Shown here: positions 13,860 through 27,400 of the stretch, one piece after another
How the letters are laid out: each line of letters begins with the position of its first letter
How positions within the stretch are numbered: position 1 is the first letter of the stretch
Assembly (NCBI RefSeq): GCF_000189635.1
Contig: NW_002476417.1
Coordinates: 372,001 to 436,000, forward strand
DNA length: 64,000 nucleotides
Source of the DNA: Tetrahymena thermophila SB210
Taxonomy: Eukaryota > Ciliophora > Oligohymenophorea > Hymenostomatida > Tetrahymenidae
Direction: 5' to 3'
Translations under genes and position numbers: made by a program
The notes under the pieces: model-generated
What the model was told of the DNA's origin: nothing
Database searches by the model: none
What the model saw: only the letters and a program-made list of their open reading frames with translations

Positions 13860-16800
13860 ATGTCAACCCTTAAAGAGCCTTTAAGAGGCAAACACGACAT
13901 CGAAGACCAATCATCATCAGGTGAATTCGGAGTCGATAAATAGACCTTAAGGTAAACTAGACATTTTACATTAAATATTTTCACGTTTCTATTAAATTTT
14001 TTGAGAGCTAAGCAAATTTTATTTGAATCACCTAATGTTCATTTTATATTAATAGTGATTTATTCTAGCCAGATAATATCAGAGATGGGCATTCACTTTA
14101 AAAAGTAGAAGAACTCGGAGGTGTTGATGGTATCAGTAGAAAATTGAAAACTAGTCCTAAGGTAAAAGATTATCTTATATTATGAAGATTTTTTTTCTTT
14201 TTGGTTCAAATAGTAAACATATAATTTAAATAGTAAGGTATTGAGACCACAAAAACTGCACTTAAGTCAAGAATCTAAGCGTAAATAATAGTTTAATTTT
14301 AGCTCTATCTATTAACATATAAAAGTATAAATACATAAATGCTTTAACTATTAATATTAATAATAGATTTGGTGAAAATGAAAATATTGTTAAACCTCCA
14401 AAGAGTTTTTGGGAATTGGTAAGTTTTTTTAACATATATATATTTCTTTTTATTTTCAAAGAATAAATTCTTTTGCCACTCTTCTTCAATATAGAAGTAT
14501 TTGAATTTTCGTCATTTTAGGATTAGCATTATTAAAAATTCAAAAACTTTCTATTTAACTAGCAAGAAGAACTACTTCTGAAAATCTTATTTAGAATTTT
14601 TATAATTTGATTTTCTATTTTATGATGTAAAACTTCAAATAAACAATAGCAGTTAAACTTCATATTAACTTTTAACAAATTGGAGTTATTATTGAATATA
14701 ATTAATAGATATTTTTATTTGAAAATAGGTAGTTGGATGCTTCGAAGAAGAAATTCTTAGAATTTTATGTGCTGCTGCATTAGTATCACTTATCATTGGT
14801 TGCATTAAAGAAGGTATTGCAGAAGGATGGATTGATGGTATGGCTATTTTTGTAGCTGTTTTCCTGATTGTTAGTATTACATCAACAAACGATTATATGA
14901 AAGACAAGTAATTCAGAAAATTAAATGAATAAGCTGTGTAGAGAGACGTAGGAGTTATTAGAAATGGTGAAGTAAAGATACATATTTTATTTATGTTGTC
15001 CTTGATATAGAATTTTATTTTAAAAATAGGTAGTTCATGTTTCTATTTTCTCACTCTTAGTTGGTGACATAATGCATATTGAAACAGGTGATATTTTACC
15101 AGTAGACGGATTTCTTATTAAGGGAAATAACTTAGTTAGTGATGAATCCAGTATAACAGGTGAAACTGATCCTATTAAAAAGTACGCTATTGGGGAACCT
15201 GGTAAATCTGCTAGGCCTTTCTTGATTGCAGGTTCTAAGATAGTAGAAGGCAGTGGTGAAATGATTGTAATGGCTGTTGGCTAATGCAGTAGCGTTGGAA
15301 AATAGCATGCTCTCATGAACGAAGAAGAGGAGGAAGATAAAAAAACTCCTTTACAAGTCAAATTGAATGTGTTAGTAGATTAAATTGGTAAAATTGGTCT
15401 TTATTGTGCAGGTTTAACTTTTCTTGCTATGCTTGTCAATTTAATTATTTCCGTCATTTATAGCGAAGATCCTGAGGCATCTTTGTTTACTCTTGATAAT
15501 CTTTCATAAGTAGTTGATTTCTTTATTATTTCAGTTGCTATAATTGTTATGGCTATTCCTGAAGGTCTTCCATTAGCTGTCACAATTTCCTTAGCTTTTG
15601 CTGTTGGCAAGATGAAAGACGAAAACAATCTTGTTAGAACACTTGAATCTTGTGAAACAATGGGTGGTGCTGATACTATCTGCAGTGACAAGACTGGTAC
15701 TCTTACTGAAAACAGAATGAAAGTTAAGAAATTATTCGCTCTTGAAGAAGTTTAAAGCGAGTTTGATAACAAAAGCTATTCTTCTAATTTCACCTAGATT
15801 CTCACTGAAGGGTAAATTATTTTTAATTACAATTATATAGAATTAAAAGTAAATAAAAGCTAAAAAGCAATCTAAAAACAGTAAGTAAATAAATAAATAG
15901 ATAAAAAAGTAGCATGAATATTAAAGTTAAATATAATGATAAATGTTTTGAAGCATATTTAAGATTAATTTTGATATTTTATTGATAAATAGATTATGTG
16001 TGAATTCTAATGCTTTCCCAACAGTAGATAAAAATGGTAACTTTTCGCAAAATGGAAATAAGACTGAATGTGCTCTTTTAGAATTAGCTTATCAATTCGA
16101 TGTAGACTATAGAAATTATAGACCTTCAGATAATGTAGGAATTTATTAATTTATTTATTTAAAATGTTTAAAATAAAATTTTTCTAAATTAGATTATTAA
16201 AGTGATTCCCTTCTCATCTGACAGAAAGAGAATGACAACCGTTTACTAGCCTAAAGAAGGAAATAAAAATATTTTAAGAGTCTACACTAAGGGTGCTCCT
16301 GATATTATTCTTGACTTCTGCAAGAAATTCATTAACAGAAATGGCCAAGTTGAAACAATTAACGAAGATTTCTTAATTAAGATTAAGGAAATCTAAAAGA
16401 AGTTTGCCAATGACTGTTTGAGAACTTTGCTCTTAACTTATAAGGAAATTCCTTTAGTGAAAGTTGATTAGATTCCAGAAGATAAATAACTTGAAAGCGA
16501 TTTAATCATTTTAGGTATGGTTGGTATCCAAGATCCTTTAAGAAAAGGTATTCGTTAAGCAGTTTAAACATGCAAAGAAGCTGGAGTCACTGTCAGAATG
16601 GTCACTGGTGACAATTTAGACACAGCCATTGCTATTTCCAAGGAAGCTGGTATCATAGATTAAGATTTTAACCCTAAAGATAATGTTTACACTGTTATGG
16701 AAGGAAAGCGTTTTAGAGAAAAAGTAATGATTGATTTAAATTAGGATTTTAAAGAACAAATTAGTTTTAAAAAATATTAAAAATTAATAAGCAGATAAAT

Positions 16801-18127
16801 AGCTTTGCTTATAAAAAATAACTAAATAAATAAACAATTAAATAAATAAATAGGTTGGTGGTCTTAGGGAAGTAAGAGGTGAAGATGGTAAAATTATTAG
16901 ATACGACATAGGTAATTTAGATGTCTTTAGAGAGATTAAGCCTCATTTAAGAGTTTTAGCAAGAAGCACACCTGATGACAAATTCTTATTAGTAACTGGT
17001 TTGCAAAAATGCGGTTCCGTAGTTGCAGTCACAGGTGATGGCACAAACGATGCACCTGCTCTTAAAAAAGCTGATATTGGTTTTGCTATGGGTATTGCAG
17101 GTACAGAAGTAGCAAAGGAAGCAGCAGGAATTATTTTGATTGATGACAATTTCTCAAGGTAAATTTTATTTAAGCTTTTATTAAAAAGATTAAAACTAAA
17201 CTTGAAATAATAATTATAAATAGCACAATTACTGCAATAAAATGGGGTAGAAACATTTTCGATTGTATTAGAAAGTTCTTATAATTCTAGCTTACAATTA
17301 ACGTTGTTGCTTTATTCATGGCATTCATGGGTGGTGTTGTTATTAGAGAATCACCTTTAAATACAGTCCAAATGCTTTGGGTTAATCTTATTATGGATAC
17401 TTTTGCTGCTTTGGCATTAGCTACTGAACCCCCTAATAATGAGTTACTTAAGAGAAAGCCAGTTAAGCGTCACGAAGTTATTATAACTCCTACCATGTGG
17501 AATAACATTATTGTTTAAGGTATTTACCAAATTTTAGTTTTAACAGTCGTACTTTTCTATGGTAATGAAATATTTGGTGTCTCATATGGTCTTGGACATG
17601 AAAAGTGGGATTATGAAAATGGAGTTCATTTGACTTTATTCTTCTAAATATTCGTCTTCTTTTAAGTTTTCAATGAAATTAATGCTAGAAAACTCAAAGC
17701 TACTGAAATCAATCCATTCGCAGGATTCTTCAATAACCCTATGTTCCTCGTTATCCTTGTTACTACAGTAGTAGTTTAAATGGCTCTTGTCGAATATGGT
17801 GGAAGAGCTGTAAGATGTTCACCTTTGACAACTGAATAAAATATTCATTGTCTTTTGATCAGTGCATCTTCTTTAGTTGTTGGATTTTTAGCCAAGTTCA
17901 CTCCTCCATCTCTAGAAGCCTTATTTAATCGCTTAAACCCTTTTAGAGAAGGAGCTCCCTCCGAAGTAGAAACTGTAGGAAGCTTAAAGGATGTTTTCGT
18001 TAGACCTTCACTTCTCAAACAACGTAGTTCAGTAAGAAATTCCTTTACTCAAAGAATTTCAGTCAGAGGTTCACAAAGAAAACCTCCAAGTGAAAACAAG
18101 CCAATTGAAATGCAAAGATACAATTGA
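13860..18127 (+). CDS. Plasma-membrane-type Ca2+-transporting P-type ATPase (10 exons)
   Basis: P2B-type pump exporting Ca2+ from the cytosol at the cost of ATP. Exons 13860-13951, 14056-14161, 14234-14280, 14367-14418, 14729-14971, 15030-15811, 15993-16134, 16193-16723, 16854-17158, 17224-18127 total 3204 nt (1067 aa). The N-terminal segment [20 protein letters not shown] and KPPKSFWEL are typical of PMCA. M4 carries the Ca2+-site PEGLP within [20 protein letters not shown]. The phosphorylation motif [14 protein letters not shown] sits near residue 400, KGAPD in the nucleotide-binding domain, and the hinge [11 protein letters not shown] near 725. M6 has [17 protein letters not shown], again PMCA-type rather than SERCA. 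After the last membrane helix there is a ~75-residue cytosolic tail with the basic Ser-rich stretch [20 protein letters not shown], a plausible autoinhibitory, calmodulin- or kinase-regulated segment (inference). All joins are in phase. Confidence 0.97.
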
Positions 18128-18988
18128 AGAATATTTAATGAATATAAAAAATAATATTCTAACTTTTAATCAATTTAAATACTTTCTTAAATGAATTAAG
18201 AATATTATTTGTATTAACCATTTTTTTATTAATTATTCAAATAAAATTATACTCAAATAATATGTTTGCTATATATAAATACATACATGCATAAACGCAT
18301 GCGTAGAGCAGTTTTATTCAAATTCATTACAAAAACAATATTTTTTAAATTTTATTTGTTTCTATTTTATTCATCTTTATTAAATTATTTTTTATATTAT
18401 TTTAAAAGAAAATTAAAAAGGAGATTTAAAAAATTAAAGTAGGAAAAACATTTATGAATAAAATATTTTCTATGCATTTTTATATTTCTTACTAATTTAA
18501 TAAAACTATACTCACTTTATTCATACATTATTTTAACGAGTTATTAATTAATTACATTGTAGGTCTCAATTTTAACATATATAAATAATAATAATTATAT
18601 TTGTTTATCATATTATATTTTTGTAGATATAATATTTAAAATATACTCACCATATTTTTATGGTTAACAGTGTAAAAAATTAATATGTTTTCTAAAATGA
18701 TAGTAAATTATATGATTGTATTGAATTTATTTATTTATTTATTTTCAAAATGAAAGTGCTTGTTATTTTATTCAATCACATAAAAATTAGTAATATATAT
18801 ATTTTCATTTAAAAAGGTTATAGAATTTAAAAATATTTTTGGTATTAATTGACATGGATAAATCAATTAAATTAAATTGAATGAATTTTATAATACTAAA
18901 AAGCTTAATTGGTTCTATTCATTTATTAAAAGTAAAAAATTATCAGAAATAAACACAAAAAAGTAGAATAAATCATATATCTACTACT
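18128..18988. other. Intergenic spacer between the Ca2+-ATPase and the IQ-motif gene
   Basis: About 860 bp of AT-rich DNA, including long A/T runs and a short alternating purine-pyrimidine tract near 18275-18305. It should hold the ATPase 3' UTR and the promoter of the next gene. No further gene was seen. Confidence 0.55.
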
Positions 18989-21900
18989 ATGGAAAAATAT
19001 TCTTAAATTGTTGAAGAAGAGGAAGAAGATGCTTATTAAGAAGAAGAGGAGGAATTATATGAGGAAGATAAAGAAGAGAGTGAAGATGATGAATTATAAT
19101 TTATTTAGGAACCTATGAGATTGCATTAATTTTTGAACGAAGACCATTCATTATAGGAAGAAACTGATAATTTACCTTATATTAATTGTGTTGAGGATTA
19201 TGACTAAAATGAATTTCAAGTTTATCAAAATGCAAAAAGTCCTGATAAATAACTAAAAAATTTTTAGACAAACACTAATCCAATTTAAATACATCGTTAA
19301 AAAAGTTTAAAACCCATAAATAGCACTAATGAAGATAACACCAAAACTTATAAAAGCTAATTTGCTAAATAATCGAGTGCTAATTCAATTAATATAACAA
19401 AAACTACTCAAATTTCATAAAATGCTAATATCAGCAACATCAATACAGACGAGGTAGGTTTTAAAAGGCCTAAAACAGCAAATAACATTTAAATAAACAC
19501 AAAGTTAATACCTGAGAAACAGTTTTAGCAGCCTAAATATATAATAAACAAAATGAATGTACCCAAAGAAACTTATTATGCATATAGATCTCTTTCTCCA
19601 ACAAAGAACGACAGTAAAGAGAAGTCATCATAATTAAATATTACAAGCCCTTAGTTTTTATTTACAGCTATTTAAAACAATAGCTCTCTGCAATTATAAA
19701 AACTAGCACAAATTGGCTTATTAGATGCTAGTAGTATTTAATAGATTGATGACTAAAAACAAAATATATTAGAAATAGATTAAAAAGTACTTTTTTTAAA
19801 CAACACTGGAAAAAAAATAAAATAACAGAACTAGAATAACTTTTACAAAAAAGATAATAATATAAACAATTCCATAATTTCTAATTTTTAAACAAAATTT
19901 ACTACAAGTAAAATATCACATCATGCTAAATTTAAAACTGAAAGAAGCAGTTCTCACTCACCTTCTAAGTAAATCAAAAAGCAGAGCCTCCCACATAGAC
20001 TCATTTAGGTAGTATAGCTTTAAGACAGATTAAATCCTCTTAATAACTTGGTTGATAAAGATAAAAATTAACAAAAATAATAAAGCTTTGAGATAGAAAA
20101 ATCAGCTTCACCTGCTTCTAAAATTGAAGAAAAATATATGAAAGCTATGAAAAGTATAGAAAAAGCTTATCAACTTCATGAGTTAGCTCCAAAAAAGAAT
20201 GATATTTCTTTTAACAATTAATATTTCACTATTATAAGGTATACATAATAACTTAAAACTCCTATAGAAATCTTAGATTAAGATTTTATACATTGTAGTA
20301 TGTATGCTTTATCTTACAATGCTTATTTTATCCCTATTACAAAAAGGTATCATTTTAGTTTTCATTACTAAATTTAGCATTTCTAATTATAAATTTAAAT
20401 AAACTGAATAAAATTCAAATAAATTACTTGTTTATTTACAATTTTAATTTATGATATGATTTAATTCTAGTAACTATCATTTTTTATACATTTTAATTAG
20501 GCAGTTTCCTTATATTTTTGAACTTGTACTTGAGAATGGAGAGGTCGAAGCATATGTTAGCAAATCAGAGAATCCTAATATTGAAAATAATGACTTTTTA
20601 TTTGTGAATTTCGACATACCAATCAAAATAAATTACCAAAAAAATGAAATTAAAGAAGGGATATTTTTGAATATATTTTGCAGAAAATAAAGCACTTTTC
20701 GCTTTAGAGTGGTTTCAGAATCAAACTCTGTAAAAATGATAAATGGAATTTCTACTGTTAATAGAGTATCTCTTAATAAAAATGAGAGCAAAAGAAAAAA
20801 TTATTATACGATGGAATATAAAAACTAGCTAATTATGGAAAAAGCATCACATAATGAATAAAAATTGAAGTTTGAAAAAAATATGAATTTTTTCGTTGTT
20901 GAATAATCAGTCGAAGATTAAAATAAAGAAGACAATTTTTTAAAGGTAAGATTTAAAAATAAGACATGCAAGAATATTATAGAATAAAACAAAGAAGGTG
21001 TTAGAAAATATTCTCCAAACGAGAGGAAAGAGCACTTAAATAAGTTAAAGGAAGAAAAATAAGTTAAAATTGTGAAGGCTCAATACATTAAAAACTTGTA
21101 AAAATACTAGGAATTAAGCAAAGGCATACTGAATATCTAAAGAAAAGCAGAGAGAAAGGAGCAACTAATTGATGCTGATGGGCGTCTAGAGAGCGAAGTG
21201 AGGCTGCTTAAGCAGTGCTTTTAATATAGATGGCTGCAGCTATTTGTTTTAATTTAAATAGTTAAAGTATTTAGCTATTTTATTAAAGCATATAAGGTGA
21301 AAGAAGCTAGAAATCTTAATCAAACCAATCCAATGATCAGTTTAAATAGATTAATGAATGGATATTTATGTAGAAAACTTGGTAAAACAAAAGATGAGAG
21401 AACATTTTCTCGTGTTTACTACTGCTTAAAGACTAGAGTAAAAGCCTTCAAAAAATTAATGAAACACAATTCTTAATTAGTAGCAGGGGAATATATGAAA
21501 TAAAAGATAAAAATAATGATTATTTAATCAAAAATGATGGTTTACTATAAGCATATTGTCACAATATAGAGATCTTACAGAAATCTACTCAGAATAAGAG
21601 ATGTTATGAACGAAGTTAATATTAAGCATTGGGATATTACTATTAAAAGCATGCTTGAAGATGAATCAAAATTTTTTGACAAATCTTGGATTGCAAAACC
21701 AATATTGGTAGACTATAAGAGAAGAATAGAAAAAAATAAAGTGAAAACTTTAGCTCATTTTGTCAAAGGTGTGCAGTCTTAATACTTTTCTAAATTAAAA
21801 CAATACTAAACAAAACTAAGAAAATTACCTTATTCTTACCAAATTGCATATCAGTTTTGTGGCAAAGCTTTTAAGACATATTTTGAAAAGTAGTATGCAA

Positions 21901-23477
21901 AGTAGATCAATGAAGGGTTTCAGATGAGTATAAAAAAAACAACAGAATATTTAATAGAGGCATTAAAATTTATGGTAAAGCATAATATTTATCAAATCGT
22001 AAACAACCCGATTATTGCATATGAAAAAGAAAAGTAGAAACAGTTAGAAGCCTAAAAGAAAAAGAACATTGAAAGCCTAAGATAAAAAGAAATTCAGTTG
22101 CAGAAATAACGAGAAGAAGAATATCTACTGTAAAAAATGTAGAGAAATCCTAAAAAGTCAACTTTAATTTAAAACTAAGATAATGAAAGTGGATAAAGCA
22201 GCTCAAGCTAAGAATCTATAGAAGAAGGTTAAAAACATGATTAAAGCATGAAAAAAGACAATAAGTTAAAATTAAAGAAGCACTGTAATTAAATTGAGCA
22301 AAGTCCTCTTTCTTTTTAAGATTATCTATAAATCGAAGAGAAAAAAATTGAAGAAAATAATGCTAGAAGGGTTTCTAAAATAAAACTCACTACTTAGTTT
22401 AGCAAAGGAGATGCTTAGAGTCCAATTAAAAATTTAGAACTTGTGTCAAGTGGGAAAAAATAATTACATCTAATAAATAAAATAGCAAGTTCTTCATTAA
22501 ATGTGGTAAATGCAGAAGAAATAGGTAGCGCTGAAGAAGTTGATTTTACTCCAAGGCATGGCTAAGCTAATTAAAAAAATCATTTAGCGAAACCTTTTGC
22601 AAAAAATCATGATGATATTAATTCCCAAAGATTATCTGGATTTAAGAAAGAAAGACTGAACAGTCTCCACAAATAAGATTAAATTCATCATATCACATAA
22701 AATGTTGAAAAGAAAAATAGTATTCTCAAAAAGCATAATAAAAAGCAAGTTAAGAAAATCTAAGATATCGAATAAAAAGAAGAGAATGATAATGAAGATG
22801 TAGAAGAAGAAGATGAGTATGAAGAAAATGAAAACTCTAATGATGAAGGAGACAATACCTCATATAATAAGAGCACAATTAAAAGACATAATCAAAAAAA
22901 ATAAAGTATAAATTCTTAAAATTTAAATTCAAAAGAAGAGGAAGATGATGAAGAATAAAATTCTAAATTAGTATTTGAATTAACTGGTTAGCAATAAGCT
23001 ACTTCCTTTAAAAGGACTGAAACAAAATAATAAAGTTATAAAGGAGTGCTGAAAAGTAATCTTTCAAGCAGTGGGAGCTAATAAAGTATTCAAAGCTAAT
23101 CATAAATATCTAACTCTAATGTCAGTAGTTCCAGTAATTTAAATACATAAAATAATTTAAGTCTCACCAAGCAATAAATTAGTCAAGCAGAATTGCAATC
23201 TTCCCAGTTTTACTTAAGCAAAGATTAGTAAAATTCTAGTTTATTGCAATCAGGCTTAGCCGCTAATCGTCCAAATAAAAACCAAAAATAAAAGAAGAAA
23301 AAATAAAAAAAGAAAAGAGTTGAAACAAAAGAAGAAAACAAGTTAGAAGAAATTAAGGAAGGTGATGAAGCAATTTAAACTTTCTGGGCAAATTTTATTC
23401 ACTATCCAATATTCACAAGTTTTCCAAACATTACTGAAATGAAGGAGCTGATTATAAAGTTATTAAAAAAGCTTTGA
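18989..23477 (+). CDS. Large IQ-motif protein with acidic and low-complexity regions (2 exons)
   Basis: Exons 18989-20346 and 20501-23477 (4335 nt) give 1444 aa; the single intron is phase 2. The protein opens with a very acidic segment (runs of Glu after MEKYSQIVEEEEED), followed by a long Ser/Asn/Gln/Lys-rich region. Around residues 420-560 there is a more globular part beginning near RQFPYIFELVLENGEVEAYV, with alternating hydrophobic residues suggesting beta structure. The central section is helical and basic. Near residue 790 the segment KIMIIQSKMMVYYKHIVTIQ, continuing RSYRNLLRIRD, looks like two adjacent IQ motifs, so calmodulin or centrin binding is likely (inference). The C-terminal third is low-complexity with a strong acidic run near 22785-22850, then Lys-rich repeats and a short hydrophobic end, FTSFPNITEMKELIIKLLKK. 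No enzymatic domain was recognised. Cytoskeletal or basal-body roles are common for such ciliate proteins but nothing here proves it. Confidence 0.85.
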
Positions 23478-24478
23478 GCTTAAATAAAAATTAAATTTAA
23501 TAAAATTATTTTTTTTAGAATCAATCTAAATATTTATTTATTAATTAATCTTCTTTTGAAATAATTCATTCACGTTAATAGGATTCTTTAAAAATGAAAT
23601 AAGTTGATTAATCTAAAATTTTATGTATTTATTAAAAACTAATATTTTAATTTTTATTTAATTATTTGTTAAAAAATGATCTCAGTTTTTACAGCAGGTA
23701 CTCTTGAATAAGAAAGGGGGAAATTTATTTTTTAAAAAATCATCATTAAAAAAGAATTTATTGGATGAAAAAGTAATAAAAAATAATTTTTAAATATTAA
23801 AAAAATGCAGAAACCATCATATTTTAATTAAATCTACACCGTTGATCGCAAATTTATTTATAATGATTTCATGAATTATATCAAATTTGAGGGTTATAGA
23901 ATCATAGTTGGTAAATAAAAGAGCGTAACGAATAAATTTAATTAAGTAAAATATTCTTTTACAAATATTATTTACTATGATACTGGCAAATAATAATTAT
24001 AAAAATAAAACTTTATATAATATATATATAATTTATAGTAATTATTTTGTTTTATTATCTCTTAAATTAAAGTAGCTGTATCTCATTTCAGTAAATAAGG
24101 TATTTATAAATAAATATTTAGTATTTTTAAGCAAATAACTATTCTATTACTAATTTGATATTAAAACTGTATATGATTTTCTTTTAAAATGAAAAATTTA
24201 TAAAAAATTTTAATTTTAAAATTTTATTGAAAACTCAAAAAAAAATTTAATTTAAATAGCTTTTTATTTAATGTAAAATTCCTAAAATTTTCTTCAAATC
24301 AAAAATTCATCATTGCACTATTGTTGTACCTAATTAAGAGTACATACAATATTAATATGTATTTATGCAACAAAAAATACTTTGATACTATTAATATAAA
24401 ATTGAATTAATTTAGTAAAATATTCAAATTAAAAAAGAACAGCAAAAAATATAAACATAAAAAAACAAATGATCAGCT
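23478..24478. other. Convergent intergenic region
   Basis: This is the 3'-to-3' gap between the rightward IQ-motif gene and the leftward PAS gene. Apart from the weak 117-codon frame at 23805-24158 it is featureless AT-rich sequence with an alternating AT tract near 24012-24035. Confidence 0.5.
23805..24158 (+). CDS. Possible small protein of 117 aa, unknown
   Basis: An ATG in an A-rich context (AAAAATG) opens 118 codons to TGA under the ciliate code. The first half has protein-like composition (MQKPSYFNQIYTVDRKFIYN and onward, mixed charged and aromatic residues). The second half becomes Ile/Gln/Asn-rich as expected of translated AT-rich DNA. It could be a real small gene, a first exon whose donor I missed, or chance. 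It lies between the 3' ends of the IQ-motif gene and the leftward PAS gene, an unusual place for a short independent gene. Confidence 0.25.
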
Positions 24479-27400
24479 TCATATTTTTTATAGATAAGAT
24501 TTGATAAAGCAATTTTTGAATAATAGATTTATGTGATATAAGCAAAAAGATTATTTTGCTTAAAACAAAGACTCTTTTGCAGCTTTAAGTTGGGTTTACC
24601 ATCCTGCTGAGAATAAAATTATTATAAGTAAAAGCTACATTAATAAAAGAAATAAGTAAACTGTATTTTGCTTATAAAAATATTCATCTGTAACATATTT
24701 TTGATACTATAATATGCTGTAAGTGAGATCTTAAATTATATTTATCTTATAATCTTAGTTCATCAATTTATGCTTATCAATAACTAGCTTAATATCATTC
24801 TTTTAGAGGGTAAACTTATTATTTTAGTTTAAGTTTTCTATTTTATGACTTATATACTCTCCACTCATTTTTAATTCATTAATTAAAGAATTAGAAAAAG
24901 ATGTTAAGCCTCTTTAAAGTTCATTTTAAATAGTTAAGTTATCACAATAATTTGAAAAATTAGAACTATAAAATTCAGAAAATTTTTTTCTAACAAAACA
25001 AATATTATTTGTAAGTATATTTTTGTAAAAGTTTTAGTATAAAAAGTTGTTAAACCTATTTTGACGTTGAATTGATTGATATTTTAAATTCCTTATTATC
25101 TCATAGCTTTTTTAAATCGCATGCTCAATGCTAATCATATTTACATGTTTCGAATTAATTGTATCCTTGATTTGAAAGATATAATAAAAGTAAACTATCT
25201 TCAAATGGATGTACTACAAATTGTGCATCAAAGTTAAAATTTGATTTTTCTCCTCAAGAATGTTATTTTACTCTTAGACAAAAGACTATGTTTATTTGAA
25301 GATAATTATGGGTTAAATCATTAACAAAAATACTAATAAAACTATTATAACTATAAATTTCAAATTTAAAAGCTTTAGTCCAATAAAAAAAGCAATTTGT
25401 CTCTATCTTTTGGTTATACCTTGCAATTACCTAGAATTGACTGCTGATTGCACGTTTAGAATATTTTTTTGTTTGATTTTATGAATTTTAGTTGAATCAG
25501 ATCTAGTCTCAGACTCACTCATTTACTTCAAAGCTTCTAAAGAGCTTTGGATCTTGTATATCTGCCCTGCTAAATGCTATGGTTTGAAGCATCCATGTAG
25601 TTTGTATATATCTTATTTTTTTATTTAGATAGCCATTTTTATAAATATAGCTATAATAAGCATAAACAAGCAAGTTACTAAGTTAAAAATGATTGCTTAA
25701 ATCTAAGTTTCAAGTATCTCCATAAATTCTTTTATTGATATTTTTTAAGTATATTTGTCAAGATCTTTCAAGATTTTATTTACTTTGCTCATATTACTAA
25801 CAAATTACAAGTCATTGAATAGATGAAACTTACCAGCAATTAATTATTGAATATCTTAAAAAAAAATACCTAAGACTTAATGCAACTTATAACTTTTAGA
25901 TGAGAAATTTTTTTCACTTGTCTAACTATCAAAGTTTACATGATGACTTGATAAAGTAATTTATTACTGCTGACTAAATAAATAATTTGTTATTTTGTTA
26001 GAGAAACTTGGTGTAGCTACTAACTTATGATAATTACTTAAAAGTTATTAGGATAAATATGTGATATTCAATTAATTGCAGCTTTAAGCATTATCATTTT
26101 CCCAGAAGCAGATATTTTAGGCATCAAAATATAAAGACTGTTTCTTCATTATAGCAAATAAACTTACTGATATTTTCATAGGTCTTCCAATGTATTCTTA
26201 ATTATGATAGTAAGATTCCAATCTTTCCATCCCACTTTTAGAAAGAATTAAAGTTATTGCCAAAAATGAAGCAAGTGAAAAAGCGCCAACTAATAGCATT
26301 ATTTACAAAATTCTAGGATTACTTTTCTGCTTCAAACTGAAAACCATTTACTTCGAACAGCTTTTTTATTGCTTAAATATGTCTTTTTCATTATACATTA
26401 AGCTTTTTTCATTGCATTAAGCAGTACCTCTACCTTTACTGTTAGTTGAAGTTTAAACTGTATTAATGTTTTTTGAGCTATCAGAGTATTTCTTTTTTTA
26501 AATATTAGTTTGGTTAACACTTTAAGCTGTTATTCTTTTAATTTTTTTTTATGAATTTTGTTATATTTGGTAATTATTACTTTATAATTGCTATTAATAT
26601 TTGATAGCATAATTCATTTATTTTTATCTATCTAATTGATCTTAATTTTAAATTTCAGATCCATTTTAATTTGTTTGAATAAAACACTCTTAATTTTCCT
26701 CATAGATAGTTTATAATGAAGGTATATATTAGTAAGAATTATAGAAATGTAAGTTTTATTCATTTTGGTTTTGTTTATAGTTTTATAGATATAATTATTA
26801 ACTATTTGGGCAGAATTTAAATTACAAATCTTGTAAATTATTATAATATTTTTAACTACTTTAAGAGGCATCATTTATAAAATTTTAGCAAAATATACCT
26901 TCATTTAATGAAATATTTAATTTATTGAAGTTGATAATTTCTAAACAATAAAATACTTCAGAAAATTTAAGTTAATAAGATTACAACTAATAGCATATTT
27001 CATAAACAAGAATTTAATCAGTAAACTTTATCTACATCGTATGATAGCTCTTATTCTTCAGTAATAACCTGCTTTAAAATTATTAGTTAAAGAGTCTTTT
27101 ATTAAGGATATATTAGAGATCAAAAATATTTTAGAATATGTTTTTTCCTTTTATCTTTTCTATATTTTAATAAAATAAAACATTTTAATTATAAAGAATC
27201 AAGAAAATAAAATAATAATTTCTAATTTATTTTAATCATAATTTAATTAATTCTAACTTAATAAAAAATTTTTTAAGTAAGAAAATTATTATTAGGATTA
27301 TTTTCTTAACATTTTATAATATTTGGAATAAAACAAGAAAAGTGAAATGATTCATCAAAAATATACCTATTTTTTAATACTATTATGAGAATAATTTATT

